Source of the DNA: Sphingomonas sp. PP-CE-3A-406
GTDB lineage: Bacteria; Pseudomonadota; Alphaproteobacteria; Sphingomonadales; Sphingomonadaceae
Direction: 5' to 3'
Assembly (NCBI RefSeq): GCF_003688625.1
Contig: NZ_RCWY01000002.1
Span: 992,001 to 1,056,000, forward strand
DNA length: 64,000 nt
Part shown: piece by piece, positions 27,343-36,768 of the stretch
How positions within the stretch are numbered: the first letter of the stretch is position 1
Layout: every line of letters starts with the position of its first letter
Program-made: the position numbers and the translations under genes
The notes under the pieces: model-generated
Database searches by the model: none
Seen by the model: the letters and a program-made list of their open reading frames with translations, nothing else
What the model was told of the DNA's origin: nothing

Positions 27343-28868
27343 TGCGTTTACGGCGTATCGCGGCGGCGTTGATCGTCGCCCCGCTTCCGGTCTGTGCGCA
27401 GACGACCGCGCCTGCATCGTCGCAGGACGTGGTGATAAGCGGGGTGATGCGGGACAGCGACCGCGGCAGCTACCGCGAACTGCCCTTCGACGTGCCCGCA
27501 GGCGTCACCAGATTGACGATCGACGTCCAGGGTGCGGATCACAAGGACGGCACGTATCTGGTGCTCGGCATCTACGACCCGACGCGGGAGCGCGGCTGGG
27601 GCGGCGCGATCAAGCCGCATATCGTCATCGCCGAGACCTTCGCCTCCACCTCCTATTTGCCGGGTCCGCTACCGGCGGGCCGCTGGCGGTTGAGCGTCGC
27701 GGTGGCGTCGATCCGGCCCGGTACCGTGTCGCCCTACACGGTGACCGTGCATTTCGATCGCGGCGCGGCGGCGCAGGCGATCACGACGACGGCGCTGAAA
27801 ACCGGTCCGGGCTGGTATCGCGGCGATTTTCACACGCATACCAGTCAAAGCGACGCGCTCTGCCGGAGCGAGCCGAGTCGTAATCCAGTGCCCTGCCCGG
27901 TCTATTTCACGCTGAAGGCCGCGCGCGATCATCGGCTCGATTTCGTGACGGTGACCGATCACAACGTCCGTTCACAGGTCGCCGAGCTCGCCAATCTCGC
28001 CCCGTTCTTCGATAATCTGCTCGTGATCCCCGGTCGCGAGATGACGACGCAATACGGGCATTTCAATCTGCTCGGCATTACCGATTTCGTCGATTATCGG
28101 ATCGGCGCTGTCGGTGCGCCGAGCGTCAACGCGATGTTCGACGGCGCACGCGGGACCGGCGCGGTCATCTCGATCAACCACCCGGAGATTCTCACCAACG
28201 AGAATTGCCTCGGGTGCGGATGGTCGGCGCCGGATACGGATTACACACGGGTCGGCGCGATCGAGGTGGCCAATGGCGGCATCGCCGCGGATCACGGCGG
28301 CGCGTTCGACGATGGGGCCGGTTCCGGCACCGCCTGGTGGGAGGCGCTGCTCGATCGTGGCTACCACCTGACCGGTATCGGCGGCAGCGACAATCACGAT
28401 GCGATCGACGGTCGTGCGGGCAGTTCCCCGGTCGGCGCGCAATCCCCCGTCGGCACCCCCACTACCGTGGTCTACGCCTCGGAGCTTTCGCAGGCGGGCA
28501 TCCTTGCAGGGGTCCGGTCGGGGCGGGTGTTCATCGACCTTGAAGGCGCACATCCCGGACGCGTGCTCGATCTGACGGCAAGCGCGGGCGCGCGATCTAC
28601 CGCCGTGATGGGCGGCACGTTACGCCGTCGTCCGGGACAGGCGATACGCGGTGCGGTCCGTGTTGCCGGGGCAAATGGCGATGTCGTCGATCTCATCGTC
28701 GACGGCAGGCATATTCTACGTGGCCAACGCCGATACGTGGTGGGCTCAGACGCGAGGATTACCTTCAACATCCCCGCAAGAGACAAGCTTCGCTGGCTCC
28801 GCGCCGACGTGCGCACGCCCGACGGAAAACGGGTTCTCATCGGCAACCCGATTTATGTGGTTCGGTAG
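27342..28868 (+). CDS. CehA/McbA-type PHP-domain metallohydrolase, secreted
   Basis: 508 residues from the ATG overlapping the preceding stop (TGATG). A signal peptide (ALIVAPLPVCA) precedes a beta-rich N-terminal domain to about residue 155. The PHP domain follows, with metal ligands in YRGDFHTHTSQSD, DFVTVTDHNV and IPGREMTTQYGHFNLLG, and a later GGSDNHDA. A C-terminal beta domain completes it. This is the CehA/McbA organisation; the family hydrolyses phosphoesters or carbamates using a metal centre. In an operon with an STN receptor and a PI-PLC, phosphate release from an inositol- or glycerol-phosphate is the simplest guess. Substrate is inferred only. Confidence 0.85.
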   Translation: MRLRRIAAALIVAPLPVCAQTTAPASSQDVVISGVMRDSDRGSYRELPFDVPAGVTRLTIDVQGADHKDGTYLVLGIYDPTRERGWGGAIKPHIVIAETFASTSYLPGPLPAGRWRLSVAVASIRPGTVSPYTVTVHFDRGAAAQAITTTALKTGPGWYRGDFHTHTSQSDALCRSEPSRNPVPCPVYFTLKAARDHRLDFVTVTDHNVRSQVAELANLAPFFDNLLVIPGREMTTQYGHFNLLGITDFVDYRIGAVGAPSVNAMFDGARGTGAVISINHPEILTNENCLGCGWSAPDTDYTRVGAIEVANGGIAADHGGAFDDGAGSGTAWWEALLDRGYHLTGIGGSDNHDAIDGRAGSSPVGAQSPVGTPTTVVYASELSQAGILAGVRSGRVFIDLEGAHPGRVLDLTASAGARSTAVMGGTLRRRPGQAIRGAVRVAGANGDVVDLIVDGRHILRGQRRYVVGSDARITFNIPARDKLRWLRADVRTPDGKRVLIGNPIYVVR

Positions 28869-29239
28869 CGCATCGGAACGACCAAAGTGCGAACCACCCC
28901 GCAAGCGGCCAAGAGCCTGTCAACGAGTCCCCTTTTATATCCGGTGCCGATACGTGGGCGCGGATCGTGGTGCTAGCGATGCTGTAGTGGCCGGTGTCCG
29001 CTATCACTCGGCCAAGGTGAACGACACGATCTCCTACGTCGGGTGAGCGTGCCTGTTTCGCGCTGTATATCGGTGCTCTGAACGCGGGTCATGGCGGCGG
29101 TACCGGGACGACTTGCTCGATACCCGCCTGTGATCGACTGGCGTGATTGATCCTGCCCGAATAATCGATTGGACAAATGTCCGTCAAATCCTGCATCTTG
29201 GGCTCAAGCACGGAATACTCATCGAGAGAGGACGCCAAG
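28869..29239. other. Intergenic region upstream of katG
   Basis: 371 bases with no convincing gene. Close to katG there is an AT-richer patch (about 29140-29170) that could be its promoter and a short inverted repeat GGACA-AA-TGTCC at 29171-29182. I could not identify a definite OxyR site. Confidence 0.4.
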
Positions 29240-31465
29240 ATGGCCGATTACGAACAGCCCAAGAGCAGCGGTTGCCCCATGGGCCCCAACGGTGGCGGCG
29301 AGGTCAAGGCCCGCTCGCTGCTCGGTCGTACGAACAAGGATTGGTGGCCCGATGCGCTGCCGATCGACATGCTGCACCAGCACGGCGTCTCCCCCGACCC
29401 GATGGGTGAGGAATTCGACTATGCCGAGTCGTTCCAGCAGCTCGACTATGCCGCGCTGAAGGAGGACCTGACCGCGCTGATGACCGACAGCAAGGCCTGG
29501 TGGCCTGCCGATTACGGTCACTACGGCCCGTTCATGATCCGCATGGCATGGCACGCCGCCGGCACCTACCGCGTGACCGATGGTCGCGGCGGGTCGTCGT
29601 CGGGCCAGCAGCGTTTCGAGCCGCTCAACTCGTGGCCGGACAACGGCAACCTCGACAAGGCGCGTCGCCTGTTGTGGCCGCTTAAGCAGAAGTACGGCAA
29701 GAACATCAGCTGGGCCGATCTGTTCATCCTCGCCGGCAACGTGGCGATCGAGAGCATGGGCGGACCGATCTTCGGTTTCGCCGGCGGCCGCAAGGACGTC
29801 TTCGCCTCCGAGGGCGATACGTTCTGGGGCGCCGAGGAGCTGTGGGTCAACGAAGGTGCGCAGACCCGCATCAGCGAGGACCTGCCCGAGCTCGAAGGAC
29901 CGCTTGCCGCGATCCAGATGGGCCTGATCTACGTCAACCCGGAAGGCCCGGGCGGTGATCCGAACCCGCTCCTGTCGGCGCGCGACATGAAGGCGACGTT
30001 CCAGCGGATGGCGATGAACTCCGAGGAAACCGTCGCGCTGACCGCTGGCGGCCATGCGTTCGGCAAGGCGCACGGCGCCAAGTCTGCCCCGCATTTCAAG
30101 GCGCCGTCTTCCGAATCCGTGCACATGCAGGGCCTCGGCTGGCTGACCGACAGCGAGGAGATCGGCCAGGGCCACATCACGACCTCGGGCATCGAGGGCG
30201 CATGGTCGAACAACCCGACCAAGTGGACCGGCGATTACCTGCGCCTGCTGTTCAAGTACGACTATGAGCTGACCGAGAGCCCGGCCGGCGCAAAGCAGTG
30301 GCAGCCGGTCAATCCGGCACCGGAGGACATGGCACCCGACGCACGCGACCCCAACAAGCGCGTGCCAACGATGATGACCACTGCCGACATGGCGCTGAAG
30401 ATGGACCCCGAGTTCCGCGAGATCGCGCTGCGTTTCCGTGACGATCAGTCGGCACTCGACGACGCGTTCGCACGCGCATGGTTCAAGCTGACGCACCGCG
30501 ACATGGGTCCGCGCGTTCGCTACCTCGGGCCTGAGGTTCCGGAAGAGACGCTGATCTGGCAGGATCCGGTTCCCGAGGGCACCGCGCCGTCGGACGCCGA
30601 CGCCGCCGCGTTCAAGGACGCCGTGCTGTCGAGCGGCCTGACGATCGGCCAGTTGGTCAAGACCGCCTGGGCGTCGGCATCGAGCTATCGCCGGTCGGAC
30701 CACCGCGGTGGTGCGAACGGTGCGCGCATCGCGCTCGCGCCGCAGAAGGACTGGCCGGTCAACGAGCCCGAGCAGTTGAGCAAGGTCCTAGCCAAGCTCA
30801 ACGAACTGCGCGGCGACATGTCGCTGGCCGACGCGATCGTGCTGGCCGGTTCGGCTGCGGTCGAGAAGGCGGCACGCGATGCCGGTCACGACGTGTCGGT
30901 GCCGTTCCTTGGTGGACGCGGCGATGCGACGCAGGAGTGGACCGATGTCGAGAGCTTCGTGTGGATGGAGCCGCAGGCCGATGGCTTCCGCAACTACCTG
31001 AAGACGCGTCACCCGGTGAAGACCGAGGAGTTGCTGCTCGACAAGGCTTCGCTACTCGGCCTGTCCGCGCCGGAGATGACCGTGCTGGTCGGTGGCCTGC
31101 GCGTGCTCGGTGCGAACTTCGGCGATGCGCCCGAGGGCGTCCTCACCACGCGGCCGGGCCAGCTGACCAACGACTTCTTCGTCAACCTGCTCGACAACGA
31201 CACGTTCTGGGATCTGGTCGACACGTCGAGCGACGAGAAGTTCATCGGCTACGATCGTGGTGGTCGCGAGAAGAAGTGGCAGGCGACCCGTACCGACCTG
31301 ATCTTCGGCTCGAACTCGCAGCTGCGCGCGACCGCCGAAGTCTATGCCGAGAACGGCCATGAGCAGAAGTTCGTGCGCGACTTCGTCAAGGCATGGGTCA
31401 AGGTCATGAACGCCGACCGTTTCGACATCACGGCCAAGCCTGTTTCGTCCAACCAGGCGACGTAA
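29240..31465 (+). CDS. katG: Bifunctional catalase-peroxidase KatG
   Basis: 741 residues from the ATG at 29240 (GAGAGAGGA upstream); an in-frame extension to 29177 lacks a ribosome-binding site. The distal active site R-x-x-W-H is in [13 protein letters not shown] (about Arg101, Trp104, His105). The proximal heme His lies in [14 protein letters not shown]. The Tyr of the Met-Tyr-Trp adduct is in [14 protein letters not shown] second, heme-free peroxidase-like domain makes up the C-terminal half, as in all KatG proteins. It detoxifies hydrogen peroxide in the cytoplasm. It is monocistronic and followed by a strong hairpin. Confidence 0.97.
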   Translation: MADYEQPKSSGCPMGPNGGGEVKARSLLGRTNKDWWPDALPIDMLHQHGVSPDPMGEEFDYAESFQQLDYAALKEDLTALMTDSKAWWPADYGHYGPFMIRMAWHAAGTYRVTDGRGGSSSGQQRFEPLNSWPDNGNLDKARRLLWPLKQKYGKNISWADLFILAGNVAIESMGGPIFGFAGGRKDVFASEGDTFWGAEELWVNEGAQTRISEDLPELEGPLAAIQMGLIYVNPEGPGGDPNPLLSARDMKATFQRMAMNSEETVALTAGGHAFGKAHGAKSAPHFKAPSSESVHMQGLGWLTDSEEIGQGHITTSGIEGAWSNNPTKWTGDYLRLLFKYDYELTESPAGAKQWQPVNPAPEDMAPDARDPNKRVPTMMTTADMALKMDPEFREIALRFRDDQSALDDAFARAWFKLTHRDMGPRVRYLGPEVPEETLIWQDPVPEGTAPSDADAAAFKDAVLSSGLTIGQLVKTAWASASSYRRSDHRGGANGARIALAPQKDWPVNEPEQLSKVLAKLNELRGDMSLADAIVLAGSAAVEKAARDAGHDVSVPFLGGRGDATQEWTDVESFVWMEPQADGFRNYLKTRHPVKTEELLLDKASLLGLSAPEMTVLVGGLRVLGANFGDAPEGVLTTRPGQLTNDFFVNLLDNDTFWDLVDTSSDEKFIGYDRGGREKKWQATRTDLIFGSNSQLRATAEVYAENGHEQKFVRDFVKAWVKVMNADRFDITAKPVSSNQAT

Positions 31466-31480
31466 GCTTCGTTAGCGGGT

Positions 31481-31530
31481 GGATAGGCCGTGGTGGTCCG
31501 GGAAGGTTTCCGGAAGACCACGGCCTATCC
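31481..31530 (+). terminator. Strong hairpin after katG
   Basis: GGATAGGCCGTGGT at 31481 pairs perfectly over 14 bp with ACCACGGCCTATCC ending at 31530; the loop contains a further small CCGG-based pairing. It begins 15 bases after the katG stop. No long T run follows, but the stem is very stable. Confidence 0.75.
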
Positions 31531-32005
31531 GTCGCTGATCTGATCTATCAGATAGAGACTTCGATCGTTGGACGGCTTGTAGCCGTCGTACTCAATGGCC
31601 CCTCTCCATCAGCCTTTATACTGCTGTTCGTACAGTCCACTACGGCCATGGCTCGCTGACGCGTTGATAACTCTGCTGCGCTGCGCCATGAGCAAATACC
31701 GGTCAGGACTATACTGTCTGCGCACGGGTTCGGAGGGAACATTAGATGGCCTATACCCGGTCATTCGCGCAAACGGGGCTAGCAGCCAAAGTCTGAGGGC
31801 AATCGTCGAAGGGGTCTTACCGGGGATGGCGAGACGCCGATCAGCCCTTCCTTATCGATTGGCGATCCGCACCGCGATGTTAGATCTAGATACAGTAGAA
31901 CTGAATGTTGCGATCCTATTCCTCGATAAGATGCATCTCGCTGACAAAGGCGAAGCTCCAGCATTTTGCCAAGCGTGCGGCTAAGCTCTCGCCCAGAAGG
32001 CGCCC
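31531..32005. other. Non-coding or degraded stretch upstream of the integrase relic
   Basis: 475 bases with no reading frame that looks coding. Base composition is less GC-rich than the flanking genes. The last 50 bases may encode degraded residues upstream of the recombinase N-terminus. It is probably eroded mobile-element DNA. Confidence 0.4.
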
Positions 32006-32978
32006 TTGCTGACCGACGCGATCGCCGACTATGAGATCGAGTGGGGTAACACGCGCGCCTCCGCCGACACAATTGCAAGCCGCGTTGCTTATGTCGTCGC
32101 ACTTCTCGACGCGGAGCAGGCGTTGGGTGTCAAAGGGCGGTTTGGCCACGCCAAGACGTGCGCGACGACATACGCGTCGATGCTCGTTTACGCGTTCCGC
32201 TCCTGGTCCAAGCAGCAACCTGCCGAATGCCGTAACGATAAAGGTGAAATCATTTCGCACTCTCGGTCGCCAGCCGCGACCGAGGCTCCAATCGCGCAAT
32301 TTATCGCGGCACTAAACCACGCGGCCAATGCCGAGCCGCCTCGCTCGGTAAAAAGCCAATCTACAAGCCCCCCGCCCGCCAGGTGCAGCGGAAGCGACGC
32401 ACCCGGATCGGGATCGAAGAATTGGCACAGATGCTTGTCTACGCGGCCGAGCCGGGTCGCCAGCGCGGATCGCTGCACGCATTCTTGATCGCGTCGATCT
32501 GCACGCTCGAGCGCCCCGGCGCTCTTGTAGACATCAACGTCGCGCCCGATCGGGAGCAGTGGTGGCCGGGCGCCCCGACGATCGACTTGAACCCCAGGGG
32601 AAAACGCAGAATAAGAAGCACCGTGCACTTGTGCCCGTTCTGCTAACGCTCGATCGCTGGCTGCGCGCTAAATACACGACGTTCATGAATCTGGAACAGA
32701 CCGCCCGCCCCGGCCGCGAGTAACGGTCGTATCTCTTGCGACAGTGCCTCGCGAGGCTCGCTCGGAACCGTGGCGCCACGAAATGGGATCTCGAAGGCTT
32801 CATGGGCCACAGCGATGGCAGCCAGACCGAAGTCTACGCGATCGGTGAACTTTTCCAGCGTCGTCCCTGCACTGACCGGCATTCTGGTCGACCTTGAGAA
32901 GCTCGCCGCCGGTGCAATGCACCAAAGTCGCACCGAACAGGAAAACGCGGCAGCGCAGACCGAGGCGACAAAAACGTA
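32006..32978 (+). pseudogene. Frameshifted tyrosine recombinase (integrase)
   Basis: Pieces of one integrase lie in successive frames. The N-terminal SAM-like part starts at 32006 (DAIADYEIEWGNTRASADTI). A middle piece at about 32383-32600 reads RIGIEELAQMLVYAAEPGRQ and IDLNPRGK. After a frame change near 32600 it continues TQNKKHRALVPVLLTLDRWL. After further breaks, about 32778-32845 reads WDLEGFMGHSDGSQTEVYAI, the H-x-x-R/Tyr box region of the catalytic domain. The order and spacing match phage/ICE-type integrases, but at least two frameshifts and an internal stop make it inactive. It ends about 30 bases before a tRNA-Thr fragment, the usual place for an integrase at its attachment site. 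Confidence 0.75.
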
Positions 32979-33006
32979 ATTTAACCCAAAAACTTGTCGC
33001 TTGGAA

Positions 33007-33051
33007 TGGTGCCGCTTACAGGACTCGAACCTGTGACCCCCGCATTACGAA
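33007..33051 (-). other. tRNA-Thr(CGT) 3'-half fragment: relic attachment site
   Basis: On the minus strand this reads an anticodon loop TTCGTAA, the 3' anticodon stem TGCGG, a T-arm ACAGGTTCGAGTCCTGT, and the acceptor end AAGCGGCACCA. The 5' half (D arm, 5' acceptor) is absent: the sequence diverges after 33051. A tRNA 3' half immediately beside an integrase is the hallmark of an att site left by site-specific integration into tRNA-Thr. The intact gene must be elsewhere in the genome. Confidence 0.7.
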
Positions 33052-33251
33052 CGAAGCCGTTAGCCCGGACTTCCGACGTTTTTGCTCGGTAAACTCTAGA
33101 GCCCCGCACCTTCTAGCCCGCAGAAATCCGTTATTGAAAGCGGACTGCACCGGGAACGCACCGGAGGCGAGACCATCGACATCGAGCCCCGCAATCCCGG
33201 CTCTCGCGCCGGCCGATTGCCTGCCATCGACTTCCTTCGGGAGCCGACACG

Positions 33252-33995
33252 ATGTCGAATTCACTGCCCGCCGCCACTTCCCCCCGCCCTCCTTCCGGCA
33301 CGAGCAACATCGCCCGCTCGTTTAGCGAAGTTATCACCGGTATCCGCGACCGCGCACGTTCAAACTCGCCCGTGCGCCGCAATAGCCACAACGCTGGCGG
33401 TTCCGAGGTATCCCTGTGGCGCACGCACAACACGTTCCCGAAGACCGAACACAACGCGCGTATGCGCGCGGCCGAGGCGTTCGAGCATGAGACCAAGCTG
33501 CCGGGGAAGCGCAACGGTGCCCTCGGTTCGATCGGGCTCGACGTCCTGCGCTGCCTGCTGCGCCTGCGCGGCCGTAAGGACGGCCGGCTCGATCCGACCT
33601 ACCAGTGGATCGCTGACAAGATACACAAGTCGCGTAGCGCCGTTGTAGAGGCCGTCGCGCGCCTGAAGGCATGCGGCTTCCTCGACTGGATCCGGCGGTG
33701 CGTACCGATCGAGGACGCCCTGCCCGATGAGCAGCAGAGCGAGCAGATCTCGAACGCCTTCATCCTGCTACAGCCGCCAACGGTTCGCGAGTGCGTCCGC
33801 CGCATGCTGCGTAAGCCGAGCGAGTTCGTCCGCGCTGTCGCCGAGAAGCTTGCGCGGCAGAGGAAGCTGGACACTGCGACGGTCGACGACGTGATCGCCG
33901 AAGTCCAGAGCCCCGAGCTGCGCGCCATCCTCGCCCGCGTCCGCGCCTTTGTTGATAGTGCAAATCCGCCGAGCGGTCACACAGAGGCCCTGTAA
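33252..33995 (+). CDS. Winged-helix/HTH protein of a mobile element, replication-initiator-like
   Basis: 247 residues. A central region (about 95-155) reads IGLDVLRCLLRLRGRKDGRL then WIADKIHKSRSAVVEAVARLKACGFLDWIRR, a helix-turn-helix plus wing typical of DnaD/Rep-like or phage replication regulators. The N-terminal 60 residues are Ser/Arg-rich and probably disordered. The C-terminus is helical and charged. It lies directly beside the tRNA-Thr att fragment, suggesting it came with the lost element. The exact function is not recognised; plasmid or phage replication control is a guess. Confidence 0.7.
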   Translation: MSNSLPAATSPRPPSGTSNIARSFSEVITGIRDRARSNSPVRRNSHNAGGSEVSLWRTHNTFPKTEHNARMRAAEAFEHETKLPGKRNGALGSIGLDVLRCLLRLRGRKDGRLDPTYQWIADKIHKSRSAVVEAVARLKACGFLDWIRRCVPIEDALPDEQQSEQISNAFILLQPPTVRECVRRMLRKPSEFVRAVAEKLARQRKLDTATVDDVIAEVQSPELRAILARVRAFVDSANPPSGHTEAL

Positions 33996-34924
33996 GATCT
34001 AAATATAAAAGGAACGCCTATGGCGTGCGCAGTTTGAAGCTTCACCAAGCCCCCGAAGCCCCGAACCCAACGGGTTCAACATCCAACGACCGCGGGTGAG
34101 CGTGCCGGCTTGCGCCGTCACGTGCATCCTGGGGAGGATGCGCAAATTCGGTGCCATTCTGAAAATTCGCGTTGCCCCCGTTGCACGGTCGCGAAAGTGC
34201 ACCAAACTGCACCGGCGTATGACCTCCGAATATAGCAACGCGGCCTAGGACCTGGGCCGGTTTCCGCAGGTCGCTCGATTGCACCTTTTGCGACACGAAA
34301 AGACCGCGGGCGAGGTGGGGGGAATAGCGTGTTGAATGGGGTCGCGGAATTGGGTCCTCCCCGACTCCGCCCCTCGCGATGCCAGCAGCCCCGATTGCTG
34401 CCGGACTAAAAGCTACCCGCCGGGAAAGATTGTTGTAGCCGCGGCCGTCATACCCCTGAGTGCTGCCATGGGTGGATTCCACAGAGGTTGAAGCGGTTAT
34501 CGCGCAGCGCGCAATAACCGGCGGGCATAGTCGGACATTGGGGGTCGGCTTGTCACTCCCCAACTTCGGCCGTTTGTTCATATAGGCAAATCGTTGCCCA
34601 ACAGGGCGGCATTGATGGCGCGAATTGGGACGCCCCTCGAAAGCCTGGCGATGCGTATCCCCGTTATATTTGGCGCGATTGCACGCCGTCAGGTGGAAGA
34701 CGCCGCGGCGCGCGCCGACGGAGCGCTGACTTTCGAGGGTGATTGTCGGGCGTTGCGCATGGCTAGCGCCACGGCGCGATCTGCAAGTGAGACAGGCCGG
34801 GCCGACGCTCCAAGAGTAGCGACGGCGATCGATTTTAGACCAGTGATAGCACGCCGAACGGCACATTTCTGCTGCGACCGGCCGTCGTCCTGGTCCAAAC
34901 TGCCGAATGGCTCGTTAGATCAGC
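33996..34924. other. 929-bp gene-free stretch
   Basis: I find no frame with convincing coding character on either strand. It includes one reverse-oriented copy of the dispersed repeat (34532-34582) and a short cluster of TGCAC motifs near 34175-34215. The latter could be iteron-like given the neighbouring Rep-like gene, but is too weak to call. The promoter of the L,D-transpeptidase lies at the right end. Confidence 0.45.
34532..34582 (-). repeat. Dispersed GTCCG/TTGGG repeat, full A+B copy
   Basis: On the minus strand the copy begins ATGAACAAACGGCCGAAG, continues TTGGGGAGTGACAAGC, and ends with a CAATGTCCG half. It belongs to the family recurring from here to about 60 kb (consensus ATGAAC-N3-CGGCCGAAGTTGGGAAGC, spacer, AATGNCCGNNATTGGGT). 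Confidence 0.65.
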
Positions 34925-36481
34925 ATGCGCTTGAAGACATTGTACCACTCCACGGTCCCGCTGCTGATCCTGCTGACTCACGGAGCGTCGCACGCTCAGG
35001 CCGTTCCGATCGACGCCGTAGCCCGTCCGGACTCCATCGCGATGGCGATCGACAAGGCCGAAGTGACGGACCCCAAGCTTCGGACCTTGTACGCCCAGTC
35101 GAAATGGCGAGCTTTGTGGTCCAAGCAGAGCATCGCTGCATTCCAGTCCGCGCTCGCCGACCGCGGCCGGCACGGTCTCGATCACCTGGCCTTCGCCGAC
35201 GCGGACACAATGGATTCAAGCTCCGCCGTTGCCGACGTAGCGTGGTCGCGCGCCGCCCTCTCCTATGCCGAAACGTTGGCAAAAGGACACATCGATCCTG
35301 CCTCGTTGCACGAAGTCTATACCCTGCCCCGCCCGAAAACCGACGTTACAGCCGGCCTCAGCGTCGCCCTTGCGACCGGTAAACTCACCGAGTGGCTGGC
35401 GTCGTTAGCACCGCAGGACGCAGAATATCGGGCTTTGTCCGACGCCTATCTCCGCTTCAGCCAGGCCGCAGCCGCGGCCGGGCCGACCCAGCCGATCGCC
35501 GGTGGCCTGATACGCGTTGGCGATCGAGACCCGCGGGTGGCGGCCATTGCCGATCAGCTGACGCAAAGCGGCTATCTGGTACACTCCGATTTAGCGACCG
35601 AGCCGTCGCGGCTCGCGCCTTCCCCCACGTCGGCGCTCTACACGCAGGCGCTGTCGGACGCGCTGAAGGGATTGCAAACAGATTACGGGATTGCCGCCGA
35701 CGGCGTCGTCGGTCCCGAGACGCTGAAGGTGCTCAACCTGGGCGCTGGCGAGCGCGCCCGGGCGTTGGGCGTGGCCCTGGAGCGCCGGCGCTGGCTCGAA
35801 CGCACGCCACCGGCCACGCGGATCGACGTCAACACCGCGGCGTCACAGTTGCGCTATTACCGCGACGGAACGGTGGCGGACGAGCGAAAGGTCGTGGTCG
35901 GAGAACCCGGGCACGAGACGCCGGCGCTCGCATCGCCGATCTTCAGGCTGGTCGCCAATCCGACCTGGACCGTGCCGAAATCGATCCAGAACGGCGAAAT
36001 GGCGAATGTCGACGACGCGTATCTGCAGGCGCACAATATGGTGCTGCGTGAAGGCTGGATCGTCCAGCAGCCGGGGCCCGACAATGCGCTCGGCCTCGTC
36101 AAGTTCGACATGGCCAACAACCAGGCGATCTACCTGCACGACACCTCGGCACCAGCCCTGTTCGAGCGCAGCCAGCGCCATCTCAGCCATGGCTGCGTCC
36201 GCGTCGAGGACGCGCTCGGCTTCGCGCAGATGCTCGCCGAGGACGAGGGCGTCGCGGACGCCTGGCAGGCCGCGCAGGCGACGGGCGAGATGACCTTCGT
36301 GCCCTTGCCGCGTCGTATTCCGGTCCGGCTGCTCTATCACAATGTCTATGTCGGTGCCGACGGGGCGATAGCCTTTCGCACCGACCCGTACGGATGGAAC
36401 GATCCAATCGCCGAGCAACTGGGTTTTGCCAAGTCGTCGGCGCGTCGGGCGGAAGCGCAGGCGATCGACATCGGCCCTTAG
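34925..36481 (+). CDS. L,D-transpeptidase (YcbB-like, YkuD domain)
   Basis: 518 residues with a signal peptide (LYHSTVPLLILLTHGASHA). The N-terminal scaffold domain is helical. A peptidoglycan-binding domain lies at about 195-275 (IAADGVVGPETLKVLNLG). The C-terminal YkuD catalytic domain has the motif HLSHGCVRVEDA with the nucleophilic Cys, preceded by NQAIYLHDT. The order and length match YcbB/LdtD-type enzymes that form 3-3 cross-links in periplasmic peptidoglycan. It stands alone, with repeat-containing spacers on both sides. Confidence 0.93.
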   Translation: MRLKTLYHSTVPLLILLTHGASHAQAVPIDAVARPDSIAMAIDKAEVTDPKLRTLYAQSKWRALWSKQSIAAFQSALADRGRHGLDHLAFADADTMDSSSAVADVAWSRAALSYAETLAKGHIDPASLHEVYTLPRPKTDVTAGLSVALATGKLTEWLASLAPQDAEYRALSDAYLRFSQAAAAAGPTQPIAGGLIRVGDRDPRVAAIADQLTQSGYLVHSDLATEPSRLAPSPTSALYTQALSDALKGLQTDYGIAADGVVGPETLKVLNLGAGERARALGVALERRRWLERTPPATRIDVNTAASQLRYYRDGTVADERKVVVGEPGHETPALASPIFRLVANPTWTVPKSIQNGEMANVDDAYLQAHNMVLREGWIVQQPGPDNALGLVKFDMANNQAIYLHDTSAPALFERSQRHLSHGCVRVEDALGFAQMLAEDEGVADAWQAAQATGEMTFVPLPRRIPVRLLYHNVYVGADGAIAFRTDPYGWNDPIAEQLGFAKSSARRAEAQAIDIGP

Positions 36482-36620
36482 TCACAATCCTTCCCTTGCC
36501 CGCGAACGCACACATTGTGGGACAGTCGACCGGCCAGTCACGCTGAACCAATGGCTATCGTCGGGGCTCCGGATTGCAGTCTTGGTTGGGCGGGACCGCT
36601 TGGTAGCGGAGAGCTAGCCA

Positions 36621-36681
36621 GACCCACAATCGGACATCTGGACAGGACTTTACCCTTCTCAGCTTCAGATCTTTGTTCATG
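36621..36681 (-). repeat. Dispersed GTCCG/TTGGG repeat copy
   Basis: Minus-strand reading: ATGAACAAAGATCTGAAG, CTGAGAAGG, a spacer, then GATGTCCGATTGTGGGTC. It abuts the beginning of the AraC-like frame, so an upstream start for that gene would translate repeat sequence. Two weaker B-like units lie just before it (about 36545-36605). Confidence 0.6.
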
Positions 36682-36768
36682 TATTATTCCGAAATCCGGG
36701 CAACGGCATTCGGTTTGCCGAATATGCGCGGACTGGTGTGCCCAGCTCGGCTGGTCCACACAGCCCAT

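Noticed and set aside
29140..29182. OxyR-binding site upstream of katG
   Set aside because: A small inverted repeat exists, but it does not fit the OxyR spacing well enough to call.
33007..33051. A functional tRNA gene
   Set aside because: Only the anticodon loop, T arm and 3' acceptor end are present; the D arm and 5' acceptor are missing, so it cannot fold as a tRNA.
34175..34215. Iterons of a replication origin
   Set aside because: TGCAC recurs a few times, but not with regular spacing or enough identity to claim an origin.
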